NCBI GenBank assembly: GCA_964636495.1
Contig: CAZWSL010000011.1
Span: 1 to 64,000, forward strand
From: Desulfobacula sp964636495
GTDB taxonomy: Bacteria; Desulfobacterota; Desulfobacteria; Desulfobacterales; Desulfobacteraceae
DNA length: 64,000 bases
Reading direction: 5' to 3'
Below, piece by piece: positions 18,077 to 27,056 of this stretch (the stretch's first letter is position 1; the number at the start of each line of letters is the position of its first letter). The notes below the pieces were generated by a model. It was given only the letters and a program-made list of their open reading frames with translations. It did not search any database and had not been told where the DNA came from. A program made the translations under genes and the position numbers.

Positions 18077-18724
18077 TTAACTATCTGTTTTTTCAAAGTT
18101 TTCAATCTTGATGATTTCATTGAAAATGGCATTTTCAACTTCAAACATATCTACGTTACCATCAACAACAACAATTTTTTCCTGATCCTTTAATTTCTCA
18201 AAAGCTTTAAAATAGTTGGCCCTGACTTTTTTCATAACATCTATTTTTTCATACATTTCAAACTGGCTGCGACTCTGTTTTATTCTTTTAAAGCAAATTT
18301 CAGGATCAACATCAATAAATACTGTCAAATCTGGTTTCAGGATCTCAGTATTGATTGAGTTTACCTGAATTACCCAGTCAAGGTCAATATACTGGGCATG
18401 ATATGCATAGGAAGAGAAATTATATCTGTCACACAAAACAATCTCCCCCTGATCAATCTTCATTTTTATTCCATTTTCACTATTGGTCAGATGGTCAGTT
18501 CGATCAGCAGCAAACAGAGAGGCAATGGTTCTTTGATCTGTCTCAATTTCACCGGCAAGCATTCTCCGGATTAAAGATCCCACCGGACCGTCAGTGGGCT
18601 CAAAGGTTGTATAGATATTCAGCCCCCCTGCCCTGAGTCTTCTGGCTATATTTTTTATCTGTGAACTTTTTCCAGAGCCATCAATTCCTTCAAAAACAAT
18701 AAATCTGCCTTCTGATCTTTCCAT
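18077..18724 (-). CDS. tmk: thymidylate kinase
   Basis: Tmk phosphorylates dTMP to dTDP in the cytoplasm, an essential step of dTTP synthesis. The 215-residue protein shows the P-loop FEGIDGSGKSSQ (about 12-23), the LCDRYNFSS dTMP-binding motif, and the C-terminal LID region with FKRIKQSRSQFEMYE. Length is typical. It is followed closely by the DUF3842 and cooT-like genes, an unusual setting. The upstream 198-base gap to the RACo genes shows no recognisable gene. Confidence 0.93.
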   Translation of the reverse strand: MERSEGRFIVFEGIDGSGKSSQIKNIARRLRAGGLNIYTTFEPTDGPVGSLIRRMLAGEIETDQRTIASLFAADRTDHLTNSENGIKMKIDQGEIVLCDRYNFSSYAYHAQYIDLDWVIQVNSINTEILKPDLTVFIDVDPEICFKRIKQSRSQFEMYEKIDVMKKVRANYFKAFEKLKDQEKIVVVDGNVDMFEVENAIFNEIIKIENFEKTDS

Positions 18725-18922
18725 TAATCTGTCCGTTTTTTAAATTGGATTATCCTGCAGTAAATCTGCACTGCCACAAGGTGCGTATATCAATTAATGA
18801 GATTCTTTTCAAGCATCTGTACAATTTTCAGTCAAGGATCATTCACAAAGAATCTGTTCAGATTATTTCTTATCCGGAGTAATCATGCAAGCCCTTAAAA
18901 AACGGTGAAATATCTGTGGCAG

Positions 18923-20467
18923 CTATCCAGTAAGGTTGATTGAAGGAAATCTTGTGATATCAGTATGGGGATAAAATTTTGCCCCGGAAAACATATTCAT
19001 GAATTCCTGGTTCACATTAAGCTCTATATAGGTGATTGATTTCCGGATTTTCACTACTCTTTCAAAAGCATCCGGTTTTTTCAATAAAACTTTGGCACCA
19101 CCAAGGGAGCTGTTTCCAAGAACTTCAAATGATTCCAGCCTGATGTCAGGAAGCATTCCAATGGATATGGCTGAAACAGGGTTAATATAGGAGCCAAACG
19201 TTCCTGCAACATAGAACTTTTGCAGATCTTCAAACTCAAAACCGGCTGTTTTCTGAACAATAACCTCAAGAATAGTAAACATGGCTGCTTTAGAGCTTGT
19301 CAAGGAGTTAAGGTCAATCTGGCTTAAGCAGATGGGCTCACCCGTTCCTGAGAGGTCTGCATCTACAAGTATAAAATATTCAATTCCATCTTTTGTGATT
19401 AACTGTTCTCTGCATACTTCCCGGGAGAATTTCCCTCTTATGTCAATTCTTTTTGATAAAAACAGGGCCGCTGCAAGGTCAATCATTCCAGATCCGCATA
19501 TGCCGATGGGTTTTTTATCACCTATGGTATGAACTTTCAGAAGATTGCTTTCAGAATCAATCCATACTCTGTCTATCACTCCCGGTTTTGCAGTCATACC
19601 CATTTTACTGATACCCCCTTCAAGGGCAGGACCTGCTGCACCGGCACATGCAATGAGATATTCTGAATTTCCAACAACAATCTCTGCATTTGTACCGACA
19701 TCAACCATAAGGCAGGGCTCATCTTTCTGGTCCAGGTTTGAAAAAAGAATCCCCGCTATAAGATCACCTCCAAAATAGGAACCGATATTGGGAAATAAAA
19801 AAACCACACCATTTTCATTAATATCCAGGTTCAGTTCTGCCGCCTGCAGGGTATCAGGAGAGTTGACACAGGGAATATAGGGTTCTTTTATAATTTCAAA
19901 GGATTCAATGCCCATGAACAGATGGGTCATAGCTGTATTGCCTGCAGCAGTTAAAAGGTAGATATCACGGGATTCATATCCATACGCTCTGCACAATGCT
20001 GAAATATTGGAATTGACGGATTCGATTATAAGATTGTTCAGTCTGACAAGGCCATCCTCCCTGCCGGAGTAATGAATCCGTGTAAGGATGTCAGCTCCTA
20101 TGGATGCCTGGGGATTATCAAAGCCTGTTTCACCAATTTCCTCTCCTGTTTCAAGATCCATTAACGAGATAATCACTCTTGTACTGCCAATATCAACAGC
20201 AGCACCGAAAAGAGGGATATCACCTTCGGGATCAACCAGTTCAACAAGTATCCAGGAGAAGTGATTCTTAAATAAAACCGCCTTTGCTTTAAAGTTCCAT
20301 TTCCGTAAATTTGACGGCAGGTTTTTAAGTATGTTCAGCGGTATGGATATCGGATCACCACCCACCTCTTTTTTAAGGCTCTGCTCCAGTCTCTGTTCAT
20401 CTGCTGTATTATCTGACAAACTCGGTTGTTCAATTGTAATGAAACGTACAAATCCCTTTTCCACCAT
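18923..20467 (-). CDS. RACo-like ASKHA ATPase lacking the ferredoxin domain
   Basis: The 514-residue protein has the linker and ASKHA (DUF4445) domains of RACo/RamA, the ATP-dependent reductive activators of corrinoid proteins. Phosphate-binding motifs are recognisable: AAVDIGSTRVI (about 88-98), AAGNTAMTH, MVDVGTNAEIVVG and ICGSGMIDL. It lacks the N-terminal [2Fe-2S] domain that supplies electrons in canonical RACo, beginning directly in the linker. Its ATG overlaps the stop codon of the preceding full-length paralogue by one base (TAATG), so the two are translationally coupled and may form a heterodimer. It could also be a non-reductive chaperone. Confidence 0.82.
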   Translation of the reverse strand: MVEKGFVRFITIEQPSLSDNTADEQRLEQSLKKEVGGDPISIPLNILKNLPSNLRKWNFKAKAVLFKNHFSWILVELVDPEGDIPLFGAAVDIGSTRVIISLMDLETGEEIGETGFDNPQASIGADILTRIHYSGREDGLVRLNNLIIESVNSNISALCRAYGYESRDIYLLTAAGNTAMTHLFMGIESFEIIKEPYIPCVNSPDTLQAAELNLDINENGVVFLFPNIGSYFGGDLIAGILFSNLDQKDEPCLMVDVGTNAEIVVGNSEYLIACAGAAGPALEGGISKMGMTAKPGVIDRVWIDSESNLLKVHTIGDKKPIGICGSGMIDLAAALFLSKRIDIRGKFSREVCREQLITKDGIEYFILVDADLSGTGEPICLSQIDLNSLTSSKAAMFTILEVIVQKTAGFEFEDLQKFYVAGTFGSYINPVSAISIGMLPDIRLESFEVLGNSSLGGAKVLLKKPDAFERVVKIRKSITYIELNVNQEFMNMFSGAKFYPHTDITRFPSINLTG

Positions 20468-22404
20468 TATTTTTTCAACCCTTCAAGACGCTTTTTCACC
20501 TCTGGAAAATAGTTGAGTTCTGTATGGGGCAGAAAGAGAGCACCCATATAGTGGTCCATATAAGAAGGCGTTGAAGCAAGTTCAAAATTAGTCATCATAT
20601 TGACTACCATGGCTACATCCCTGCGAAGTGCATTTGTCAATGAATTTATCCTGCACCCCAGAAGTGATCCATTTCCAAGATAGGTAACTTTCTCAGGATC
20701 AATTTCCGGCAGAAGACCAATGGTTATCGCACTGTCAAGATCAACATAACTGCCAAACCCGCCAGCCAGAATAATTTTTTCAATATCCATGATTGTAAGC
20801 CCTATCTCTTCGAGCAGCGTTAATGCAGCACTGTACATGGCGCCCTTTGCCCTTATAAGATTATCAATATCAGGTTCTGTAATAGTGATATCCCTCTCTA
20901 TCTGATTATCTTTTTCATACACAAGAACATATTCCCATATTTCATCTCTTTTTCGAATTCTTGGTGTATCAAGGGTTTGATCAAATTTTCCACGGGAATC
21001 AATCACACCTGTTTCAAGAAGCTTTGCCACAAGTGTAATCAATCCTGATCCGCAGATTCCTCTGGCCTTTTTATTACCAATAGTGATGATCATGGGTTCC
21101 AGTGTTTCCGGATTAATGGCAAAATCCTCAATAGCCCCTTTTGCCGCTCTCATCCCGAACTTCACCCCGCCGCCTTCAAAGGCAGGGCCTGCTGAGGCAG
21201 CCGTACACACCATCCAGTCCTTATGCCCGATAACAATTTCAGCATTGGTCCCAATGTCCATGTACAGGGTGAGTTTTTCACTGCGGTATAAACCTGCCGC
21301 CATCACGCCTGCAATAATATCCCCTCCAACATAACTTGAAACTCCTGGATACATTAATGCAATCGTGTGATCAGCCAGATTGATACCGATCTCAGATGCA
21401 TGAAAGGGCGGGTATACGATGCAGGCAGGCACATAGGGGTCCCTTCGTATATATTTGGGATCTATTTTAAGCAGCAGCTGTGTCATGGTGGAATTACCGG
21501 CAAGGGTAATCGTTGTCACTTCATGCCTGCCTATATCTGCCTTTTTTACAATTCTCTGAATAATTTTATTTATGGTTTCAAGTATCTTTTCTTGCAGTAT
21601 CTTAAGGCCGTCACCTTTTTCTGCAAAAATGATCCTGGAGATCACATCTTCACCATAACTGATCTGGCTGTTGAACTCTCCATGTTCAGCAAGAATCTCT
21701 CCGGTATGCAAATCAAGGACCTGCCCAAAAACAGTGGTTGTTCCTATATCCACAGCAATGGCGAAATTTCTGTCGCTTGTATCAAAAGGCTCAAGGTTGG
21801 CTATTTCATTTTTACCATCCTCTCTTACGGGTCTTACAATGGTGGCTGTAACTTTAAAATTACCTTCCCTGATAATATGAGGTATTTTCCTGATCAGACT
21901 CAAACTCATGGCCAGGCGATGTTCATCGTGCTCAAACCGCAGATTATTGATAATCCTTGCAACATCAGCCTGATTGTCATCTGTACTGGCTGGATCAAGC
22001 TCAAGAAAAATCTTTTCCACCGGCGGAATAAACAGGCCGTCTTCTCTCAGTTCATCAATATTTGAATACATCACCTTTGCAGTATGTCTTGTCCCTGCCT
22101 TCACATTCAGACGACTGTTGTCAATCTCTGATTCAATGGGTATTCTTACCACAAGATCTGAGGTGACTTCTGAAAGACAGGCAAGCCTGTAGCCTTTATC
22201 CTGATCCTCTTTACTGAGCTGCTCTGAAATACCCTTATCAACACTCCCTTCTTCAATCAGCACTCTGCATTTCCCGCAAACCCCTCCACCACCGCAGGAA
22301 GCATTGATATGGACCCCGGCCTCCATTGCTGCCCTTATAAGACTCTCATTTTTTTCTGCTTTAATTTTTATATTATGAGGTAAAAAATTTATTGTATATG
22401 TCAT
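20467..22404 (-). CDS. RACo-like corrinoid reductive activator with [2Fe-2S] domain
   Basis: This protein is expected to re-reduce the inactive Co(II) form of a corrinoid protein using ATP. Its 645 residues comprise an N-terminal [2Fe-2S] domain (SCGGGGVCGKCRV near residue 32, fourth cysteine in RLACLSE), a linker, and an ASKHA domain with AVDIGTTTVFG, LAGNSTMTQ, YMDIGTNAEIVIG and ICGSGLITL. The ATG at 22404 follows AGAGGAT at good spacing and begins at the domain boundary; the open frame extends further upstream but is not needed. The client corrinoid protein is not in the window; CoFeSP of the Wood-Ljungdahl pathway or methyltransferase corrinoid proteins are candidates. Confidence 0.88.
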   Translation of the reverse strand: MTYTINFLPHNIKIKAEKNESLIRAAMEAGVHINASCGGGGVCGKCRVLIEEGSVDKGISEQLSKEDQDKGYRLACLSEVTSDLVVRIPIESEIDNSRLNVKAGTRHTAKVMYSNIDELREDGLFIPPVEKIFLELDPASTDDNQADVARIINNLRFEHDEHRLAMSLSLIRKIPHIIREGNFKVTATIVRPVREDGKNEIANLEPFDTSDRNFAIAVDIGTTTVFGQVLDLHTGEILAEHGEFNSQISYGEDVISRIIFAEKGDGLKILQEKILETINKIIQRIVKKADIGRHEVTTITLAGNSTMTQLLLKIDPKYIRRDPYVPACIVYPPFHASEIGINLADHTIALMYPGVSSYVGGDIIAGVMAAGLYRSEKLTLYMDIGTNAEIVIGHKDWMVCTAASAGPAFEGGGVKFGMRAAKGAIEDFAINPETLEPMIITIGNKKARGICGSGLITLVAKLLETGVIDSRGKFDQTLDTPRIRKRDEIWEYVLVYEKDNQIERDITITEPDIDNLIRAKGAMYSAALTLLEEIGLTIMDIEKIILAGGFGSYVDLDSAITIGLLPEIDPEKVTYLGNGSLLGCRINSLTNALRRDVAMVVNMMTNFELASTPSYMDHYMGALFLPHTELNYFPEVKKRLEGLKK

Positions 22405-22597
22405 TATTATATCCTCTGTGTTGCATGAATTTATCAAATACATTAAAAATCTGAAGATATTGTTAACTTTATTTTGCAGGTTTGGCAAGTTTAGAGTTTG
22501 TAATATTTTCTACAGATTGTTGCCGGAATGATTTTGTGATATTGTTTTTTATTCATAAACTATTCTTTACCCGAATTTAAAAGGAAAAATTGGAGCC

Positions 22598-24295
22598 ATG
22601 GTCCGTAATCTATTCATTATTTTAAGTTTTATATGTCTGACTGTCCCGGTGGAAGATCTTTCAGCAGCAACCGACACAAAAGAAGATCCCGGCAAAAAAA
22701 CGGTTTTATCTAAAAAAGAGAATCCAGAACTCGAAGAGAAAAACACATCCTTAAAAATGCTCCACTCCATTATTGAACTGAAAAGAAACCTGCAGCAGAG
22801 GATTCGTACGAAAAAGAGCGAGTTGAAAAAAAGCAGATCTGATACCGAAAAGGTAACTCTTTCCAAAGAACTAGAAAAAATGGATAAAGCACTGATTGAA
22901 GCTGACAATGATTTCGAACGGATTGCAACAGGCGTTGATATTGACTTGTTTACTCCCCAGACAAAAGAGCCTTTTAACTGGCAGAACGAACTGATTCTGC
23001 TGATTGAACCGGGTATAATGGAGTTAAAACAGATAACGTTAAGAGCCAGAATGAAGACAAAATTGAAAGATGAAATATCGTCTCTGGAGAATCTCTCTTT
23101 AATCGGTGAAAAGGCCAGTAAAAATATTCAGAAACTGATTTCTTCAACTGAAGATGCAGGCTTGAAAAAAAATCTGAAAAACCTGGAACCTGAATGGAGA
23201 GGTATAGAAGAACAGCTGCAGAACAAACTTGAAATTATTAAAATGCAACTATCAAAAATGGAAGCCCAGGAAAAATCCCTGGTGGACTCCACCCAGACTG
23301 CCATTAAAAATTTTTTCAAGAATCGGGGTTTTGTAATGTTTATTGCCGTAATTTCAGGCATAGGAATCATTTTGTCTCTCCGTTTTTTTTATCTGCTGAT
23401 TGTCAAATTCATCCCGGGCTATACAGCAACGTACCGCCCTTTTCATATCCGTGCACTGGATCTGCTTTTTCAGGCTGTACAGATTGTCTCTGTGCTTGCT
23501 GTACTGATCCTGGTTTTTTACTCTTTTCAGGACTGGGTTCTGCTCTCTTTGATCATTATCTTTTTTCTCGGATTAACCTGGACAATAAAGTATACTTTGC
23601 CGAAATATTTACATCAGGTGCGGCTCATATTGAATCTTGGTGCTGTGAGAGAAGGTGAACGGATCACTCTGCATGGCGTGCCATGGCTTGTAAAAAATAT
23701 CAATATGTTCACCTGGATTGAAAATCCCTCTCTGGGTGTTAAACTGAGGATTCCAATTGAAAAGCTTCTCGATCAGGTCTCCAGACCATTTGATACATCT
23801 GAACCGTGGTTCCCGTGTAAAAAGAATGAGTGGGTGATTCTGTCAGACGGAACCAGAGGCTGTGTAACAAGCCTGTCACACGAATCTGTGGAGATGGTTC
23901 AGCGGGGAGGGGCAAGAAAACTATATCAGACGGCTGACTTCCTGTCCCTGTCACCTTTAAACCTTTCATCTGATTTCAGACTTAAAATTCCCTTTGGCAT
24001 TTCCTATGATTTACAAGCCATCTCCACTAATGAACTGCTTGATACCCTGAAAAAATTTATTGAGCAAAAGATCGAACTCGAAGGATATGGGACATCATTA
24101 TTAAATTTGAGGGTTGAATTTTCCCAGGCTGGAGGCTCGTCTCTTGATATTGTCATAATTTCTGACTTTAAAGGGGAGATGGCACATCTGTATAACCGAT
24201 TATCCAGGGCAATTCAGAGATGGTGTGTGGATGCGTGCTCAGAAAACAACTGGGAGATACCGTTCCCTCAGCTGACTCTGCATAAAGCAGATTGA
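22598..24295 (+). CDS. MscS-family mechanosensitive channel-like membrane protein
   Basis: The 565-residue protein starts with a signal-like hydrophobic segment, followed by a long, highly charged coiled-coil region in the first 220 residues that is probably periplasmic. Three or four membrane helices follow (about 240-345), then an MscS-type beta domain (LGAVREGERITLHGVPWLVKNI) and the C-terminal alpha/beta domain ending in WEIPFPQLTLH, the usual MscS closing motif. Such channels release solutes on hypo-osmotic shock. It stands alone, divergent from the RACo pair. A mechanosensitive role is inferred from family; the specific subfamily is uncertain. Confidence 0.75.
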   Translation: MVRNLFIILSFICLTVPVEDLSAATDTKEDPGKKTVLSKKENPELEEKNTSLKMLHSIIELKRNLQQRIRTKKSELKKSRSDTEKVTLSKELEKMDKALIEADNDFERIATGVDIDLFTPQTKEPFNWQNELILLIEPGIMELKQITLRARMKTKLKDEISSLENLSLIGEKASKNIQKLISSTEDAGLKKNLKNLEPEWRGIEEQLQNKLEIIKMQLSKMEAQEKSLVDSTQTAIKNFFKNRGFVMFIAVISGIGIILSLRFFYLLIVKFIPGYTATYRPFHIRALDLLFQAVQIVSVLAVLILVFYSFQDWVLLSLIIIFFLGLTWTIKYTLPKYLHQVRLILNLGAVREGERITLHGVPWLVKNINMFTWIENPSLGVKLRIPIEKLLDQVSRPFDTSEPWFPCKKNEWVILSDGTRGCVTSLSHESVEMVQRGGARKLYQTADFLSLSPLNLSSDFRLKIPFGISYDLQAISTNELLDTLKKFIEQKIELEGYGTSLLNLRVEFSQAGGSSLDIVIISDFKGEMAHLYNRLSRAIQRWCVDACSENNWEIPFPQLTLHKAD

Positions 24296-24488
24296 CAGTA
24301 AAACAGTTCCTTTACCAGCTGTCATCTGTATATGACATAATCAGCTGTTTCAAGATAGAGATTACCGTTTTATTAATTCTGAATTTTTATCAAATAATAT
24401 TGAATTTTTTTAATCTTTATGAAAGTATGAAATATTTATAATAAATAGGTTACCGGTTGTCATAGATTCATCAAAAAGGAGAGGCTCA

Positions 24489-25952
24489 ATGAATAAAATT
24501 GATGAAAGCAATTTACCAATGAAAACAATTGACAGAGATATTCTTGCAGAAATTGTAGGAGAGAACAATATTACTACAGATCCCTCAGACTTGTATATTT
24601 ACGGATCAGACTCCTCAGTGCACCACTCCATGCCGTGGGCTGTAGTCAAACCATTGACAATTTCACATGTTCAGGAAATCATGAAATACGCAAATAAGAA
24701 CCTGATTCCTGTTATTGCAAGGGGGGGCGGTTCAGGGATGTGCGGCCAGACTGTTCCGGTCCATGGCGGTATTATTATTGATATGAAATCAATGAATAAA
24801 ATTCTTGAAATCAACCTTGAGGATGTATACTGCCGTGTTGAACCGGGAGTTGTTGATGACGATCTCAATCTGGCGCTGTCACAATATGGCGTTTTTTATC
24901 CACCCACCCCGGCGTCATCCAGAATTGCCACCATTGGAGGTGAAATAGCCAATAATGCCAGTGGAGTACGATCTGTCAAGTATGGCGCAACCAGGGATGC
25001 CGTACTCGGTATGAAAGTGGTACTGCCCAATGGCGACCTTGTAAATCTTGGTGCCCATACACGGGTTGAGGCATCCGGGTACCAGCTCCATAAGCTGATG
25101 ATAGGTTCTGAAGGAACACTTGGCATAGTGGTGGAGGCGACCCTGAGCTTTGTTCCCATCCCGGAATTCAGATGTATGGGTGTTGCCAATTTTGATGTTC
25201 TTGAAGATGCAGGAAAAGCAATAGGGGCTATTATGGCCTCAGGGGCCAATCCCTCCATGCTTGAACTGGTGGATGATGTAGCAATAAAAGCAGTGAATAA
25301 AACAATGGATCTCGGGCTTAAAGAAGTTGCCGCTGCTCTTATTTTTGAAGCTGACGGAATGGTGAAAGAGGCTGTTGATTATGAAATCAATAAAATGAAA
25401 AAAATATGTGAAAAACTCAATGGTAAAGACATCCATGCAAGTTATGACCCTGCTGAGCGGGCAAAAATATTTATGGGGAGGAAAAAACTCTTTCCTGCTC
25501 TTTCAAAATATGATGATAATCTTGCAAGTACGTCTCTTGCCGATGATATGGCAGTGCCCTATTCAAAAATGGCTGAACTGGCAGCAAAAATTCATGAAAT
25601 TGCCGATGAAAATAATATTGTCATGACAGCATACGGTCACTGTGGATCAGGGTGCATGCATACCAAGATACTCATGGATACAAAAAGAAAAGATCAGTGG
25701 GATTCTGCAAAAAAAGCAATTACTCAGGTCTATGATTATGTGAGATCAGTCAATGGAACAACAAGTGCCGAACATGGTATAGGGCTTTCAAAGGCAGAAT
25801 CATTCAAGGTCGAAAAAGCGGATTCACTCAATCTTTTGACCACCATTAAAAAAGCCCTTGATCCAAATAATATTTTAAATCCAGGTAAACTGATGCAGGC
25901 TCCGGAAAACTGGGTGACTGCAACTAATTTAAGATATTCCGTAAACAATTAG
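24489..25952 (+). CDS. FAD-linked D-lactate/glycolate dehydrogenase (GlcD-like)
   Basis: The 487-residue protein is a vanillyl-alcohol-oxidase-type flavoprotein. The FAD-binding part contains RGGGSGMCGQTVP and GGEIANNASGVRS; the substrate domain ends with an SAEHGIGLSK motif and ALDPNNILNPGKL. Such enzymes oxidise D-lactate or glycolate to pyruvate or glyoxylate. LarA, a lactate racemase family member, lies in the same gene set, so D-lactate is the likeliest substrate. AAAGGAGAG precedes the start. The FeS/MvhD protein follows after 19 bases and probably accepts its electrons. A 193-base upstream gap has a TATAAT-like element at 24437-24442 but no clear -35. Confidence 0.87.
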   Translation: MNKIDESNLPMKTIDRDILAEIVGENNITTDPSDLYIYGSDSSVHHSMPWAVVKPLTISHVQEIMKYANKNLIPVIARGGGSGMCGQTVPVHGGIIIDMKSMNKILEINLEDVYCRVEPGVVDDDLNLALSQYGVFYPPTPASSRIATIGGEIANNASGVRSVKYGATRDAVLGMKVVLPNGDLVNLGAHTRVEASGYQLHKLMIGSEGTLGIVVEATLSFVPIPEFRCMGVANFDVLEDAGKAIGAIMASGANPSMLELVDDVAIKAVNKTMDLGLKEVAAALIFEADGMVKEAVDYEINKMKKICEKLNGKDIHASYDPAERAKIFMGRKKLFPALSKYDDNLASTSLADDMAVPYSKMAELAAKIHEIADENNIVMTAYGHCGSGCMHTKILMDTKRKDQWDSAKKAITQVYDYVRSVNGTTSAEHGIGLSKAESFKVEKADSLNLLTTIKKALDPNNILNPGKLMQAPENWVTATNLRYSVNN

Positions 25953-25971
25953 ATTAAAAGGTTGATTTGCA

Positions 25972-26937
25972 ATGAAAAAACAAATAGTGGAAACTAAAAC
26001 AGAAAGCTTCAAACACCTTGAACAGTGGCATGGAACCCTGGCAAATTGTATCAGATGCGGATATTGTTTTGAGCATTGCCCCATGTTCCACCATTCAGGA
26101 TGGGAATCTGATGCGCCAAGAGCAAAAATAATTACTGCTTTCGGACTTTTATCAGGGGAAATTGAAGTATCTCCGTCTGCCATTGATAAAATGTTCTCAT
26201 GCTTTTATTGCATGAGATGCGAAGCAGCTTGTTCATCAGGTGTTCCTTTAACCCAGATTTTTACAGATGCAAGAAAAGACTTTGTTGAAATGGGGGTCAA
26301 AGAGGGGGCAGGTACAACATCCACAACATCACAGCAGTGTGCGCGCTGTCTTGTATGTATAGAAGAGTGTCCCCATGACGCACGGTTTTACGATGGAGAA
26401 AATATTGCCACTGATCCCATAAAATGCAAATCATGCGGTATCTGTGTTGAAGTCTGCCCGGCAGGTGCTGCTGAAATTGAAAAGAGTTTTGGGACCAGCA
26501 GAAACTATCTGGCAAAAAGAGCTACTGAATTTATGAAAACCAGTGAATCAGCCAAAGCAATCATTTTTGCCTGTAACTGGTCATATTACCCGGATCTTCA
26601 GGCTTCTGTGCTGCCTGACTCAGAGACTTCGGACAATGACTATAAGATCCTGGTAAATATGTGCGGCGGCCGCCTTGAAGCACAGCTTTTACTGGCACCT
26701 TTCCTGAATAATGCATGGGGGGTACTGGCAGCCTGCTGTCCTGACGATGACTGCGAGCACAAAGGGAACCTGAATGCAAAAAAACAGATTATAAAACTTC
26801 GCAGGACATTTGAAAAAATTGATATTGATCCAGAGAGGATAAAACTTGTCCAAATTCCAGCAGGAGATAAAACGTTATTCCAGGCTGAGATTGACACATT
26901 TATTGACAAACTGAATCAACTGGGTCCAATACGATAA
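25972..26937 (+). CDS. ferredoxin-MvhD fusion electron acceptor of lactate dehydrogenase
   Basis: The 321-residue protein has four cysteine groups for [4Fe-4S] clusters: CIRCGYCFEHCP (about 24), CFYCMRCEAACSSG (about 83), CARCLVCIEECP and CKSCGICVEVCP. The C-terminal 130 residues resemble MvhD, the [2Fe-2S] subunit that passes electrons to heterodisulfide reductase HdrA: FACNW, NMCGGRL and CCPDDDCEHKGN are present. The first half is like GlcF, but the CCG domain of GlcF is absent. It lies directly after the FAD dehydrogenase. The reading is that lactate-derived electrons go to a soluble Hdr complex encoded elsewhere, not to the membrane. That is inference from domains. Confidence 0.82.
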   Translation: MKKQIVETKTESFKHLEQWHGTLANCIRCGYCFEHCPMFHHSGWESDAPRAKIITAFGLLSGEIEVSPSAIDKMFSCFYCMRCEAACSSGVPLTQIFTDARKDFVEMGVKEGAGTTSTTSQQCARCLVCIEECPHDARFYDGENIATDPIKCKSCGICVEVCPAGAAEIEKSFGTSRNYLAKRATEFMKTSESAKAIIFACNWSYYPDLQASVLPDSETSDNDYKILVNMCGGRLEAQLLLAPFLNNAWGVLAACCPDDDCEHKGNLNAKKQIIKLRRTFEKIDIDPERIKLVQIPAGDKTLFQAEIDTFIDKLNQLGPIR

Positions 26938-27056
26938 AATCTCAATGAATTATATCTTAATCTGATTGAAATAGATCCGCTAGAAGCAAAATAGATATAA
27001 AGATGTCAGTTTTAGATGCTGCGCCTCACATCTTTTAACACTAAAGGAGTATTTTT

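Noticed and set aside
21367..22065. 232-codon open frame on the plus strand
   Set aside because: It is antisense to the RACo-like gene whose motifs are clear; no domain is visible in this frame.
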